The notes: a model not told the origin generated them from the letters alone. Positions 17,154-25,256 are shown, counted from the stretch's first letter. The stretch: 64,000 nucleotides of DNA from Prevotellaceae bacterium (GCA_019420585.1 JAHZGX010000013.1:1-64000); one strand, 5' to 3'. Numbers and translations: made by a program.

Positions 17154-19022
17154 ATGAGAGTTGTATGTACTATTCTGCTGGGACTGGTGCCTGTCATGCT
17201 CCAAGCACAGTTCAATGCTGCCTGTTTTGCGATTTCTTCTTCTGAAGGCAGTCATATCAACACGGACTTGGAGATTGTAAGAGATACATCCATCTCTGTC
17301 AATGTCAGTCAGTCCATTTCCGGCATGTCTGTTTCTGGTGAAATATGCTTATTTAACCAAAGTGGTTTTGTGCGCGTGCTACTGCGTGATAAAAATAATG
17401 TAGATTACCTTGTCTATGAAAATTACTATCCTCTTTCTGAACCCGGTGTTTCTGCTTTTTCAGATGTCGCTCTGGAAACGGCCGTCTTGAATCGTGTCAA
17501 TCCACAAAATATTATCATTGAGATATCAGATGCACAATTGGAAATCAATAAAATAAATTATTCCACAGAACAATTGACCGAATATCAGTACTCAAATCAG
17601 GCTTTCTCAATACAAAAAGATCAGTCAAGCAAAATCGTAGAGCATATAAATGCAAATTTGAAAAAGGACGGGAAATTGTGGAGAGCCACAGAGACCGAAC
17701 TTTCTCAGATGACTTATGATGAGAAAAAAAATGTATTCGGTGGCACTGTGCCGAAACTATATGGATTCGAATATTATGGAGGGGGCATCTTTGTAATGCC
17801 GGATTCTGATGCAGATGCAGGTCTGTCGTCTTTACATAAATTCGGAAATCACGAAAGCCTGTATGTTTCTGAATGGGACTGGCGGAACAGACATAGTAAA
17901 AACTGGCTTACCCCTGTCAAAGACCAACAGTTATGTTCATCCTGCTGGGCTTTTGCTCCTTTGGGCACATTGGAAGCTTATGCTAATCTCTATTTCAATC
18001 AGAATGTGGATTTCGATTTGTCGGAACAAGAGTTGATATGCTTTTCCAATGCAGGAAGTTGTGATAATGGTTATACACGGAAGGCAGTTGATTTTATCGA
18101 AAAAAACGGCGTTGTCAGTGAAGAATGTTGCCCATATCAAGCCCAGGATACCTCTTGCAATGAGAGATGTGACAATCCCAGTGATAGGGTTTCTGTGGAA
18201 GGCCATGCTAATCTTTCAAATTATATCGCTGAAGATTCGCTAAAGCGATTGATTTTCAGATTCCCTGTTGGGGTTAGCATTTCGTCATGGAGTCACGCTA
18301 TTGTTGTCGCTGGCTACAAGACGCTTTCTGCCGGAGACCAGATAACATCACAAACGGAAACAATCACTGTCCCGGAAAATAGTGAGTTGATAGGCAGGAC
18401 TGCCTGGTTGATCAAAAACAGTTGGGGGACTTCATGGGGAGATAATGGATATGGGTATGTCGTTACTAATTTGGCAAACACAAGAAATTCTTATTATCTC
18501 ACAGGGAAAGTGATTTCCGCAGTTTATCGAGACTCGGATATCTTATGCAAGGATGAGGATGGAGACGGGTATTATACATGGGGCATAGGTGCAAGACCAG
18601 CCTCTGTTCCGGACTGGGCTCCCGTGCAGCAGGATGGTGATGATTCCGACTACTCAAAAGGTCCTGTCAATCAATATGGCTTTTTGGAAAAATTGAACCC
18701 AGACGAAAAGGATACACTGTATGTTACCACAGATTCTGTCATCCAGAAAGAAACCTATCTTTATCGTCATCTAACGATTGGTGCCGGGGCATCGCTCTAT
18801 ATAAGGAAGAACGTCACATGTTATAGAGGCTCTGTCATACATGTAAAAGGCGGAGGGAAAATTGTTGTTGATGGATGTCTGCTAAGAAATGCTACAATTT
18901 CTCTTGATAAAAATGGATACATGGAAATTGTAAATGATGGACGTATCATACCCGTTGATGGAAGCACATTCTCTATTCCGAAAGGAGCACTCATGAGAAT
19001 AGAATCCGGCGCAATTCTTTAA
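17154..19022 (+). CDS. Secreted papain-family (C1A) cysteine protease
   Basis: The 622-residue product starts with a signal peptide (MRVVCTILLGLVPVMLQAQ). A pro-region of about 230 residues precedes the papain fold. Catalytic residues can all be placed: oxyanion Gln258 and nucleophile Cys264 in QQLCSSCWAF, His381 in SWSHAIVVAGY, and Asn422 in IKNSWGTSWG. After the protease comes DEDGDGYYTWGIG, a calcium-loop-like linker seen in Bacteroidetes proteases, and then a repetitive beta-rich C-terminus (residues about 535-622, GASLYIRKNVTC, GGKIVVDGCLL). It probably degrades host or dietary protein outside the cell or at its surface. The gene is clearly more AT-rich than its neighbours, which suggests transfer or a different selective history. 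Confidence 0.92.
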   Translation: MRVVCTILLGLVPVMLQAQFNAACFAISSSEGSHINTDLEIVRDTSISVNVSQSISGMSVSGEICLFNQSGFVRVLLRDKNNVDYLVYENYYPLSEPGVSAFSDVALETAVLNRVNPQNIIIEISDAQLEINKINYSTEQLTEYQYSNQAFSIQKDQSSKIVEHINANLKKDGKLWRATETELSQMTYDEKKNVFGGTVPKLYGFEYYGGGIFVMPDSDADAGLSSLHKFGNHESLYVSEWDWRNRHSKNWLTPVKDQQLCSSCWAFAPLGTLEAYANLYFNQNVDFDLSEQELICFSNAGSCDNGYTRKAVDFIEKNGVVSEECCPYQAQDTSCNERCDNPSDRVSVEGHANLSNYIAEDSLKRLIFRFPVGVSISSWSHAIVVAGYKTLSAGDQITSQTETITVPENSELIGRTAWLIKNSWGTSWGDNGYGYVVTNLANTRNSYYLTGKVISAVYRDSDILCKDEDGDGYYTWGIGARPASVPDWAPVQQDGDDSDYSKGPVNQYGFLEKLNPDEKDTLYVTTDSVIQKETYLYRHLTIGAGASLYIRKNVTCYRGSVIHVKGGGKIVVDGCLLRNATISLDKNGYMEIVNDGRIIPVDGSTFSIPKGALMRIESGAIL

Positions 19023-19043
19023 TTTCATATAATTTCTGTCATT

Positions 19044-19790
19044 ATGCACAAGACACTTTCATTCTTGGTTCTCGTCCTGCTTGCCGTGCAGATGGATGCC
19101 CGAACTGCCCGCTTTATCGAGGTGGACAAGACATGGCACGTGGTTTATCAATACTGGGCTTATCCAGGATTCTATGAAAAGGATTATGGTTTCACGGCTG
19201 AGAGTGATGTCGTGATCAACGGCAAGCACTACATGCGGCTGTTCGAGATGGGAGCGGATGGGATGAATCATGTCGTGGATGTCTTCCGAGAGGAGGACGG
19301 CAAGGTGTACCGTTATGATGCTAAACGGCAGGAGGAACAACTCTGTTATGACTTTACACTAAGGCCGATGGATGTCGTTACACTTTCGGCAGCGTGGAGC
19401 CCCTATGACTATCAATGCCATGTGACAGACGTGGAGGAACTGACGCTTGCTGATGGCTCCCGGGCAAGTAAGATCTGCTTTACAGCCACTCCATTGTGTG
19501 AGGATGATGAGCAGATGGAAGACACGGAAAATATCTGGATAGAGGGCATCGGGAATGTGTGCAGCCCGACCTGTAACATTGATGACAAAAATGCGGATGG
19601 GACGGACTCTTATGTAGCGACAGTAAAACGGGACGGGGAAGTAATCTACAACCATACCCAAACAAATATCATGGGCGTTAGGGAATCATCAAGAGAGAGG
19701 CGTAGTTACGACATACAGGGCAGGAGAGTGGATGAGGCAAGGCAGCATGGTCTCGTCATCACGGCAGGCCGGAAGGTGTGGAGGAAATAA
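19044..19790 (+). CDS. Secreted protein of unknown function with T9SS-like C-terminal tail
   Basis: The 248-residue product has a signal peptide (about residues 1-19). A compact beta-rich body contains a repeated-looking pattern (VVINGKHYMRLFE, DGKVYRYDAKRQEEQLCYDF) common in small secreted Prevotella and Bacteroides proteins. The end, YDIQGRRVDEARQHGLVI then GRKVWRK, matches the short C-terminal signal found on many Bacteroidales exported proteins. It lies 21 bp after the protease gene and probably shares its transcript, so a linked extracellular role is possible. No enzymatic motif is visible. Confidence 0.75.
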   Translation: MHKTLSFLVLVLLAVQMDARTARFIEVDKTWHVVYQYWAYPGFYEKDYGFTAESDVVINGKHYMRLFEMGADGMNHVVDVFREEDGKVYRYDAKRQEEQLCYDFTLRPMDVVTLSAAWSPYDYQCHVTDVEELTLADGSRASKICFTATPLCEDDEQMEDTENIWIEGIGNVCSPTCNIDDKNADGTDSYVATVKRDGEVIYNHTQTNIMGVRESSRERRSYDIQGRRVDEARQHGLVITAGRKVWRK

Positions 19791-19829
19791 TCCCAAACTG
19801 CCTTGCATGATGCAGGAAGCGGTTTGGGA
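19791..19829. terminator. Bidirectional terminator between convergent genes
   Basis: TCCCAAACTGC (19791-19801) pairs over 11 bp, with one G-U, with GCGGTTTGGGA (19819-19829). It lies between the + secreted-protein gene and the - cytidylyltransferase gene. Confidence 0.65.
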
Positions 19830-19877
19830 CAAAGGTGTGCCTGATGTGGGGCAGGGGTGCTGAAGGCATGAGCCCGC

Positions 19878-20591
19878 TCAGAGTTCAATGTCCTTTAGGG
19901 CCTGGTAGATGATGAGGTCCTTGGGGAGGGTCAGCTTGAAGTTGGTCACGTCCCCCTCTGCCAGGTAGAGGGGCAAGAAGCCTGTCTCGTTGGCCAGTGT
20001 GAAGAGGGACTGCGAGTGGCTGATGCCTTGCTCCCGGGCCTTGGCCATAATCTCCTGCAGGGTGCGGAGCGGGAAGGTGTGGGGCGTCTGTGCGCGCAGG
20101 ATGCCTTCCCGGGGGAGGTACTCCACGGAGTCCTTCCCGTTGGGGCTCACCAGGAATGCCTCATGGCTCGGCAGGGCAGTGATGGCGTTGCCGTAGGTGA
20201 GCCCCACGGCTATGTTGCGGCTGATGATGTCCTGGGTGACGAGCGGGCGCACGGCATCATGCACCAGCACCAGCGCATTGGGATCCTTCTGCATTCCCCC
20301 CAGCGCCCTGATTCCGTTGCCCAGGGATTCGAAGCCCGTGGCTCCGCCCTCTATGGCGGCGCGGAACTTGGTTACCCTGCCCTCGCGTGCCTCTTCCTCC
20401 ACCACGCCCATCCATTCCTTGGCGCACACCACGAAGATGTCCTGTATGAGATGGTGCCTCTGGAAGGCGCGCATGGTGTGCAGCAGGACCGACTCGCCGC
20501 CCACCTGCATGTACTGCTTGGGGCACGCCGCGTTCATGCGCACCCCGTTGCCGCCCGCCAGCAGGAGGGCTATGTGCCTGTGGCTCTTCAT
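19878..20591 (-). CDS. IspD/TarI-family cytidylyltransferase
   Basis: The enzyme joins CMP from CTP to a sugar-alcohol phosphate. The 237-residue product starts at ATG 20591, which overlaps the stop of the upstream gene as ATGA; the in-frame extension beyond is ignored. The nucleotide-binding motif is LLAGGNGVRMNAACPKQ. HDAVRPLVT and GDVTNFKLTLPKDLI match the family. Annotation pipelines would call this IspD (methylerythritol phosphate pathway). However, KEWM, RAQTPHTF and the weak TDEA region also resemble TarI-type ribitol-phosphate cytidylyltransferases. Coupling to a CDP-alcohol phosphatidyltransferase gene fits production of a CDP-polyol as well as it fits isoprenoid synthesis. I therefore give no gene symbol. 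Confidence 0.82.
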   Translation of the reverse strand: MKSHRHIALLLAGGNGVRMNAACPKQYMQVGGESVLLHTMRAFQRHHLIQDIFVVCAKEWMGVVEEEAREGRVTKFRAAIEGGATGFESLGNGIRALGGMQKDPNALVLVHDAVRPLVTQDIISRNIAVGLTYGNAITALPSHEAFLVSPNGKDSVEYLPREGILRAQTPHTFPLRTLQEIMAKAREQGISHSQSLFTLANETGFLPLYLAEGDVTNFKLTLPKDLIIYQALKDIEL

Positions 20592-21526
20592 GGGTGTAGG
20601 GTGAGTTGATGGTGAAGCCGGGCACACAATGCCTCGTGCCTGCGGCGCATGCGGAACCTGAGTGCCTCGAGCACGGTGCACTCAAACAGGGGGTACAGCC
20701 AAGGCATGCCGATGAGGAGCGAGAGGAAGAGCACGCCCACGCGGGTGTCGAAGGTGAGTATGTTGGTCAGCGGCATCAGGGGCAGGCTGCCGCGGCGGAA
20801 TTCCTCCCGCACCTCGTCGGTGAGCAGCCCGGGCCTCTCCTGTAGCAGACCCAGGAGTTGCTGGAAGCAGGGGGTCTGCCGCTCCTGGGAGCGCGTGTAC
20901 TTGATGTAGAAGAAGAGGTATAGTTTGTGGAACCATTCGCCCGACATCCAGCGCAGCCCCTCCATCTCCTCCTGCTCTTGGCGGCTGGTTGCCAGTTCGC
21001 TCCCGCCGTTGCCCGGCAGGAACCACAGGTGTATGTTGCGGTAATAGTCGGCCAGGGCGCACTGGCGGCTGTGGCAGTGGAACCCGGCCCATGCGCTCAG
21101 GCCCCATATCCACGCATCGTGCAGGAGCCAGGGCATGAAGCCTGCCCAGGGGTGGGTGAGCCTCAGTGCCAGTGCCAGGTAGATGAAGAAGAACCACACG
21201 TCTCCGGCAAAGCCGTCCAGTATGCGGCCTATGAGGGTCTTCTTGCCCGTCATCCTGGCCAGTTGCCCATCGGCGCAGTCAAACCAGTTGGCCCACACCA
21301 GCAGCAGCATGCCCAGGACGTTCAGCGGCAGGCTGCGGAAGTAGAAGAACACGCCGGCGGCCGCCCCGATGACGATGCTCATCAGCGTGACGGCTATGGG
21401 GTGCACGCCCAGGCTGCGGAACAGCACTGCCCACAGGTAGCCCGGCGTGCGTGTCACATACAGTTCAAAAGGCCCCTCCGTGTCGGCCGACTTCATGGTG
21501 GCCTGCACCTTGTCTCTCAGTCTCAT
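20588..21526 (-). CDS. CDP-alcohol phosphatidyltransferase family membrane enzyme
   Basis: Enzymes of this family transfer a phospho-group from a CDP-linked donor to an alcohol, making phospholipids or polar-lipid precursors in the inner membrane. The 312-residue product has the catalytic signature in DCADGQLARMTGKKTLIGRI followed by LDGFAGD, flanked by several hydrophobic helices. The last Asp of the motif appears one residue further on than in the usual D-x3-D spacing. The start is set at ATG 21526, 25 bp below a good promoter; the longer frame would run through that promoter. It overlaps the cytidylyltransferase start by 4 nt, so the two are translationally coupled. The substrate is unknown. 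Confidence 0.85.
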   Translation of the reverse strand: MRLRDKVQATMKSADTEGPFELYVTRTPGYLWAVLFRSLGVHPIAVTLMSIVIGAAAGVFFYFRSLPLNVLGMLLLVWANWFDCADGQLARMTGKKTLIGRILDGFAGDVWFFFIYLALALRLTHPWAGFMPWLLHDAWIWGLSAWAGFHCHSRQCALADYYRNIHLWFLPGNGGSELATSRQEQEEMEGLRWMSGEWFHKLYLFFYIKYTRSQERQTPCFQQLLGLLQERPGLLTDEVREEFRRGSLPLMPLTNILTFDTRVGVLFLSLLIGMPWLYPLFECTVLEALRFRMRRRHEALCARLHHQLTLHP

Positions 21527-21550
21527 GCTCGTTCTTTGTGTTGCGCTGCA

Positions 21551-21582
21551 CAAAAGTACGGCTTTACCTTGACCTGGCCAAG
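21551..21582 (-). promoter_or_regulatory. Promoter of the phosphatidyltransferase/cytidylyltransferase pair
   Basis: Read on the - strand, TTG (21581-21579), a 20-bp spacer and TACTTTTG (21558-21551) match the Bacteroidetes promoter form and support the start at 21526. Confidence 0.7.
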
Positions 21583-21619
21583 CCCCGCGGCGGGGCAACT
21601 GCGGCGGGTGCATGCAAAA

Positions 21620-21660
21620 GGCGGGCTTGGGCACGCTGAGGGAGCACGGCCAAGCCCGCC
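21620..21660 (-). terminator. Terminator of the vWA-type gene
   Basis: A perfect 11-bp stem, GGCGGGCTTGG / CCAAGCCCGCC with a 19-nt loop, lies 22 bp past the stop at 21682. On the - strand it is followed by CTTTTGC. Confidence 0.75.
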
Positions 21661-21681
21661 TTGGATGGGGAAACGGTGCGT

Positions 21682-23802
21682 TCAGCGGATGAGCATCTTC
21701 CTTGCGCGGCTGCCTTTGCTCACGATGTACAGCCCGGGAGCCTTGCCGTCAACCCTTACGCCCTGCAGGTTGTAGATTCTCACGTCCGGGTCGTTGATGT
21801 CAATCTCTTCATCGTCCTCTGTGGATATGCCTCCGATTCCCGTGCCGTCGTCCACGCCCGCAAGGCGGTTGATGAATGAGTTTGCGGTGCTCTTGACCAG
21901 CGGGAACAGGTCGCCCAGGGAAGTGGAGCAGTCGAGGGCGAACATGACGGCAACCGAGGACTTGATGTTCTGTATGTCGATGTCCTCGGCCTTTGCATTC
22001 TCCTTGTTGTGGTTCCAGATGTCGCGGGAGGGGATGTATTGCCATTGGTCGATGCCGTCCTTGTCCACGTTGAGGATGCCGCCGTCCAGTCCGCGGCAGT
22101 CGGTCAGGGTGAAGAGAATCCTGATGCCCTCCTGCCTGGCCGTGAGCGTGAGGCCGGAGGTGGAGGTGAAGCCGTTGTATGTGATGTTCTCAAGGGACAT
22201 GTCGTCGATGTTGAACACGCCCTCAAACCACACGTCCGACTCCGTGGCTCCGTCCTTGCTGTGGTCAAGGGTGAACCTGTACTTGTCGCCGTGCGACATC
22301 ATGGGCACCTTTATGGTCACCACGCGCTGGGTGGTCTGCCTGTCCAGGTTGTCGAAGAGGTCGGAGAGTTTCTGCTGCAACTCGGCGATGTTGTTCACCG
22401 GCAATACCTTGTCCTCGCTCGATGCGAGTGATTGGAGGTTGTACGTGAAGAGTTCGTCATCGTATACGTCATCGCTCATCAGGCCTATGGCGTAGGCCTC
22501 CAGCGGGTGCCCCTGTATGGCGGTCTGCCCGATCTGGCCGGAGAGGTATGAGGCATAGCCCCTTGACGTGCGGTGCTCCGGCTTCATGGCGAGCGAGCCC
22601 TGGTCCAGGCCATCGGTGAAGGTGACCAGCACGGCGTTGCTGAGGTTGTCGGGGAACGTCTGTGCCTTCATGCTGCCTATGGCCTGGTCCACGGCATAGT
22701 AGAGCAGCGTGGCATCCGTCATCCCCAGGCCGTCCACAAAGGAGGTGAAGTCTTCCCTGGTGCTTTCGTCAAGCCGTGAGATCTGCTTGCTGTGGATTTC
22801 GTCGTTGAAGGCCACGATGCCCATGAACACGCCGTTATCCTCGGGCAGCGGGTTGTCGAAGCCTCCGGGGAAGGTTATCTCGCATTTGCGGCTGCTGCTG
22901 CCTGTGGCCGTGGCGCCTGCCTGGTCGGCCATTACGAAGCAGTCGCCGGGAATGGTCACCCTGCCGTTTGAGAGCGTCCCGTATCGGGAGCCGCTCCGGC
23001 CGTTCTCCGCGCAGTCCTGCGTCACGGTGATTATGTTGCCGCTTGTGTTGGTGTGCGTGTAGGGCGAGATGTACACCTTTGAGGGATTGCCAGTGAAGAT
23101 GGTCACGTATTCCTCGCCAAATACCTTGGCACGGTAATTGTTGGGGTGCGTCACCGACTTCTCAATGGTGATGTCCCTGATGACGGGCTCGCCGTCGGGA
23201 AGCAGCGTCCAGAACGGGTCTTCCCAGCGCCCCTGGCCGATGCTGACCCACGTCTCCGGCTCGGGGGTATGGCCGAGCACGCCCTCGGGGAAGACTATCC
23301 TGTGGATGCAGGCCGAGTATTTTGCGGTGGATGAGGGGGAAGAGCTTGAAGACGTCTGTCTCTCGTCTACGGCAAAGCTGCCAACGGGGAATCCTATCGT
23401 GTTGTCCTCTGTGACCTTGCCATAGTATTTGCTGTCGAATCCATTCTCGGGGCATCTCTGATAAATATGATACCAATATCCACCATCATGGTTGAACCGA
23501 AAGTATTCAAGATATATCGCGCTGGGATTCTCTGCATGCAATATCACATATACATTATCGCGCAATTCAGTCCCATTGGCGACTCCAAGCAATGGGTGGC
23601 TGGCATACGGCTGCAGGCGGAAGACCTGCGGCCTTTCGTCGGAGCGCTCCACCGGCACGCTCCAGGTCTTGTTATAGGCAGTGCTGAATCCGGTCAATGC
23701 CCCCTCGGTCCACTCCGCCTGTCCCACCGGGGTCCAGGTCTCGGCACGGGAGGCAAGCAGCGAGATGAGAAGTGATAATAAAAGCAGTGCTGGTCTCTTC
23801 AT
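21682..23802 (-). CDS. Secreted vWA-type protein with duplicated N-terminal module
   Basis: The start is placed at the ATG beginning a signal peptide (MKRPALLLLSLLISLLASRA), giving 706 residues. Two similar modules come first: about 22-180 (TWTPVGQAEWTEGALT) and 184-315 (TWVSIGQGRWEDPFWT). Next is a von Willebrand A-like segment (324-445) with GIVAFNDEI, GMTDATLLYYAVDQAI and VLVTFTDGLDQGS. The metal-site DxSxS, expected before that segment, appears instead at 624-628 (LDCSTSLGDLF). The C-terminus (YNLQGVRV...APGLYIV) resembles a type IX secretion tail. Likely a surface or secreted binding protein; the ligand is unknown. It has a roughly 280-nt leader with two hairpins. Confidence 0.75.
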   Translation of the reverse strand: MKRPALLLLSLLISLLASRAETWTPVGQAEWTEGALTGFSTAYNKTWSVPVERSDERPQVFRLQPYASHPLLGVANGTELRDNVYVILHAENPSAIYLEYFRFNHDGGYWYHIYQRCPENGFDSKYYGKVTEDNTIGFPVGSFAVDERQTSSSSSPSSTAKYSACIHRIVFPEGVLGHTPEPETWVSIGQGRWEDPFWTLLPDGEPVIRDITIEKSVTHPNNYRAKVFGEEYVTIFTGNPSKVYISPYTHTNTSGNIITVTQDCAENGRSGSRYGTLSNGRVTIPGDCFVMADQAGATATGSSSRKCEITFPGGFDNPLPEDNGVFMGIVAFNDEIHSKQISRLDESTREDFTSFVDGLGMTDATLLYYAVDQAIGSMKAQTFPDNLSNAVLVTFTDGLDQGSLAMKPEHRTSRGYASYLSGQIGQTAIQGHPLEAYAIGLMSDDVYDDELFTYNLQSLASSEDKVLPVNNIAELQQKLSDLFDNLDRQTTQRVVTIKVPMMSHGDKYRFTLDHSKDGATESDVWFEGVFNIDDMSLENITYNGFTSTSGLTLTARQEGIRILFTLTDCRGLDGGILNVDKDGIDQWQYIPSRDIWNHNKENAKAEDIDIQNIKSSVAVMFALDCSTSLGDLFPLVKSTANSFINRLAGVDDGTGIGGISTEDDEEIDINDPDVRIYNLQGVRVDGKAPGLYIVSKGSRARKMLIR

Positions 23803-24298
23803 GATGCTTTGCGTTCTTGTTCCGGCCCGGCAGCCCTGCCGACCGTCATGGGAATTGAATGTAGAGGCGTGGGCTGCCATGCCACGCCTTAAGTAGAAGG
23901 TGGTCGGATTACCTTGGAATGCAGATGTGGAATGAACAGCTCCACGCCTCATGGCGCGGAGACAGTTAAGCCAACTTCTTGCATACTTGAGTAAGTTTCC
24001 GACGTTTCTCCAGTACAAGATGATGGGCATAACGCCTCTCGTTTTCTATGTCTCTCGGAACCGGCTCTCTCTGAGCCAATCCCGCTGCAAATGTACTCAT
24101 TATATTTGGAATATGGGCAAGGCTTGTGCACCAAAAATCACCATCCGCCCCCGCAGGCCGCCTGCAGCCTTTGCCCCGCCCGCCTCGCCCCTGCCCCCGG
24201 GAGCCTTCGGAAGCATCGCCCCATCTCCCCGTTGAATTTTTCTGCCTGAGGGGCGAAATATTCTCTTTCCGCGCAGTGCCGGTTCCCAATCTTATTCA
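23803..24298. other. Long leader / intergenic region between divergent units
   Basis: The - strand leader of the vWA gene runs from about 24081 down to 23803. It can form two hairpins: 23865-23889 (AGGCGTGG / CCACGCCT, loop 9) and about 23939-23960 (CTCC-A-CGCC / GGCG-C-GGAG). Short open frames in the leader (for example one ending KLTQVCKKLA) have no recognised family. Beyond 24100 the sequence is C-rich, and I see no gene. Confidence 0.4.
24088..24095 (-). promoter_or_regulatory. -7 box for the vWA gene leader
   Basis: On the - strand this reads TACATTTG, a full TAnnTTTG match. A TTGC lies about 22 bp upstream. Transcription from here would give a leader of about 280 nt before ATG 23802. 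Confidence 0.5.
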
Positions 24299-24306
24299 TA
24301 ACTTTG
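24299..24306 (+). promoter_or_regulatory. -7 box upstream of the palindrome array and HU-like copy 2
   Basis: TAACTTTG matches TAnnTTTG. No clear -33 TTTG is present. If used, the transcript would carry the whole palindrome array in a leader of about 370 nt before ATG 24677. Confidence 0.45.
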
Positions 24307-24374
24307 TGCATGGGCAAAGGAAAAAAGGAGCCATTCCCACGGCGGTGGAGGACGGGCGGACGGGTGGCAGGCAC

Positions 24375-24570
24375 CCTTCGACCAGCTCAAGGGCTCCAGC
24401 AGGGAAAGGGCTGAGGAACCATCGCTTCGGCGACTGAAGGCCATCGCCTCGGCGACTGGAATTTCATCACTGCGGTGGTGACGTTTCACCACTATAGTGA
24501 TGACCCCCTTGTCACTATAGTGATGAAGCCCCATCACTATAGTCCTGAAGCCTCATCACTATAGTGATGA
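24375..24570. repeat. Array of 18-bp palindromes upstream of HU-like copy 2
   Basis: Seven units have dyad centres at 24427.5, 24449.5, 24472.5, 24494.5, 24517.5, 24539.5 and 24561.5 (steps 22, 23, 22, 23, 22, 22). The last unit (24553-24570) is the perfect palindrome TCATCACTATAGTGATGA. Units four to six are variants of it, and the third is TCATCACTGCGGTGGTGA. The first two have a TCGC...GCGA core in place of TCAC...GTGA, so both arms change together. Spacers are 4 or 5 bp. A further dyad, CCTTCGACCAGCTCAAGG (24375-24392), lies two steps (44 bp) before the first. The array ends 106 bp before the HU-like start. Confidence 0.9.
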
Positions 24571-24676
24571 TTTAACATCTCCTTGAGCCTTCACGCCCAT
24601 CGGCCGGCTGATGCCGCCCGCCTGCCAGGAAAGAGAGAGCAGTCAACTCAATATTAACCCCTTAAAACACACTACT

Positions 24677-25222
24677 ATGGCAATCAAGTACAGCCTTTCG
24701 GTGTTCCCGGTGAACCCGACAGATGAGAAGCAAGGAAAGAAGATCTTTGCACGTGCGCAGTACAACGAGATCGTGGACCTGCCCATGCTGGCGCGCCACA
24801 TCCAGGAGCACGGCAGCCCCTTCACGCGGGACGTCATAGTGGGCGTCCTCACGGCGGCAGTGGACTGCCTGCGGGAGCAGCTCATCCTGGGCAACAAGGT
24901 GGATTTCGGCGACCTCGGCTCCTTCTACGTGGCTCTGCGGAGCGAGGGGGTGGAGAAGGCGGAGGACTTCAACCCCCATGCCCACATCAAGAGCGTGGAT
25001 CCACATTGGGAACCATCCGTCTATTTCGGCAACCTTAAGGATGACCCTGCGCTGAAGTGGGAGTACACGCTCACCCGCAAGGAGATGGCCGAGGCCAAGA
25101 AGGAGGCCACCGACTCCGTGGTGCCCGGCACCACGCCCGAAGGCCCCGGCACGGGCAACCCCGGTGGCGGCTCCGGCACTCCCGGCACGGGCGGTGGCGA
25201 CGGCGGCGATGACCTTTCCTGA
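24677..25222 (+). CDS. HU-related DNA-binding protein with Gly-rich tail (copy 2)
   Basis: The 181-residue product (start at ATG 24677, MAIKYSLSVFPVNP) is a Bacteroidales HU-related protein. Helices and the core strand are visible (VDLPMLARHIQEHG, TRDVIVGVLTAAVDCLREQL, GNKVDFGDLGSFYVALRSEGV), followed by the arm region. From about residue 148 a Gly/Pro/Thr-rich tail ends in GDDLS, close to the SDDLA of copy 1. It probably binds bent or cruciform DNA; partner sites are unknown. It is a single-gene unit, with a palindrome array upstream and a terminator downstream. The longer in-frame extension (from 24611) does not look like HU. Confidence 0.9.
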   Translation: MAIKYSLSVFPVNPTDEKQGKKIFARAQYNEIVDLPMLARHIQEHGSPFTRDVIVGVLTAAVDCLREQLILGNKVDFGDLGSFYVALRSEGVEKAEDFNPHAHIKSVDPHWEPSVYFGNLKDDPALKWEYTLTRKEMAEAKKEATDSVVPGTTPEGPGTGNPGGGSGTPGTGGGDGGDDLS

Positions 25223-25256
25223 GCAACCTCTCGGCCTCCGGGCCGTGGCATAAGCG

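Noticed and set aside
24310..24414. A 34-codon ORF (MGKGKKEPF...) just below the -7 box at 24299
   Set aside because: The ATG is too close to the box for a normal leader, the composition is repeat-driven, and no homology is recognised.
24375..24570. The palindrome array as a CRISPR
   Set aside because: Repeats are 18-bp dyads with 4-5-bp spacers, not 25-40-bp repeats with 30-bp unique spacers; no cas genes are in the window.
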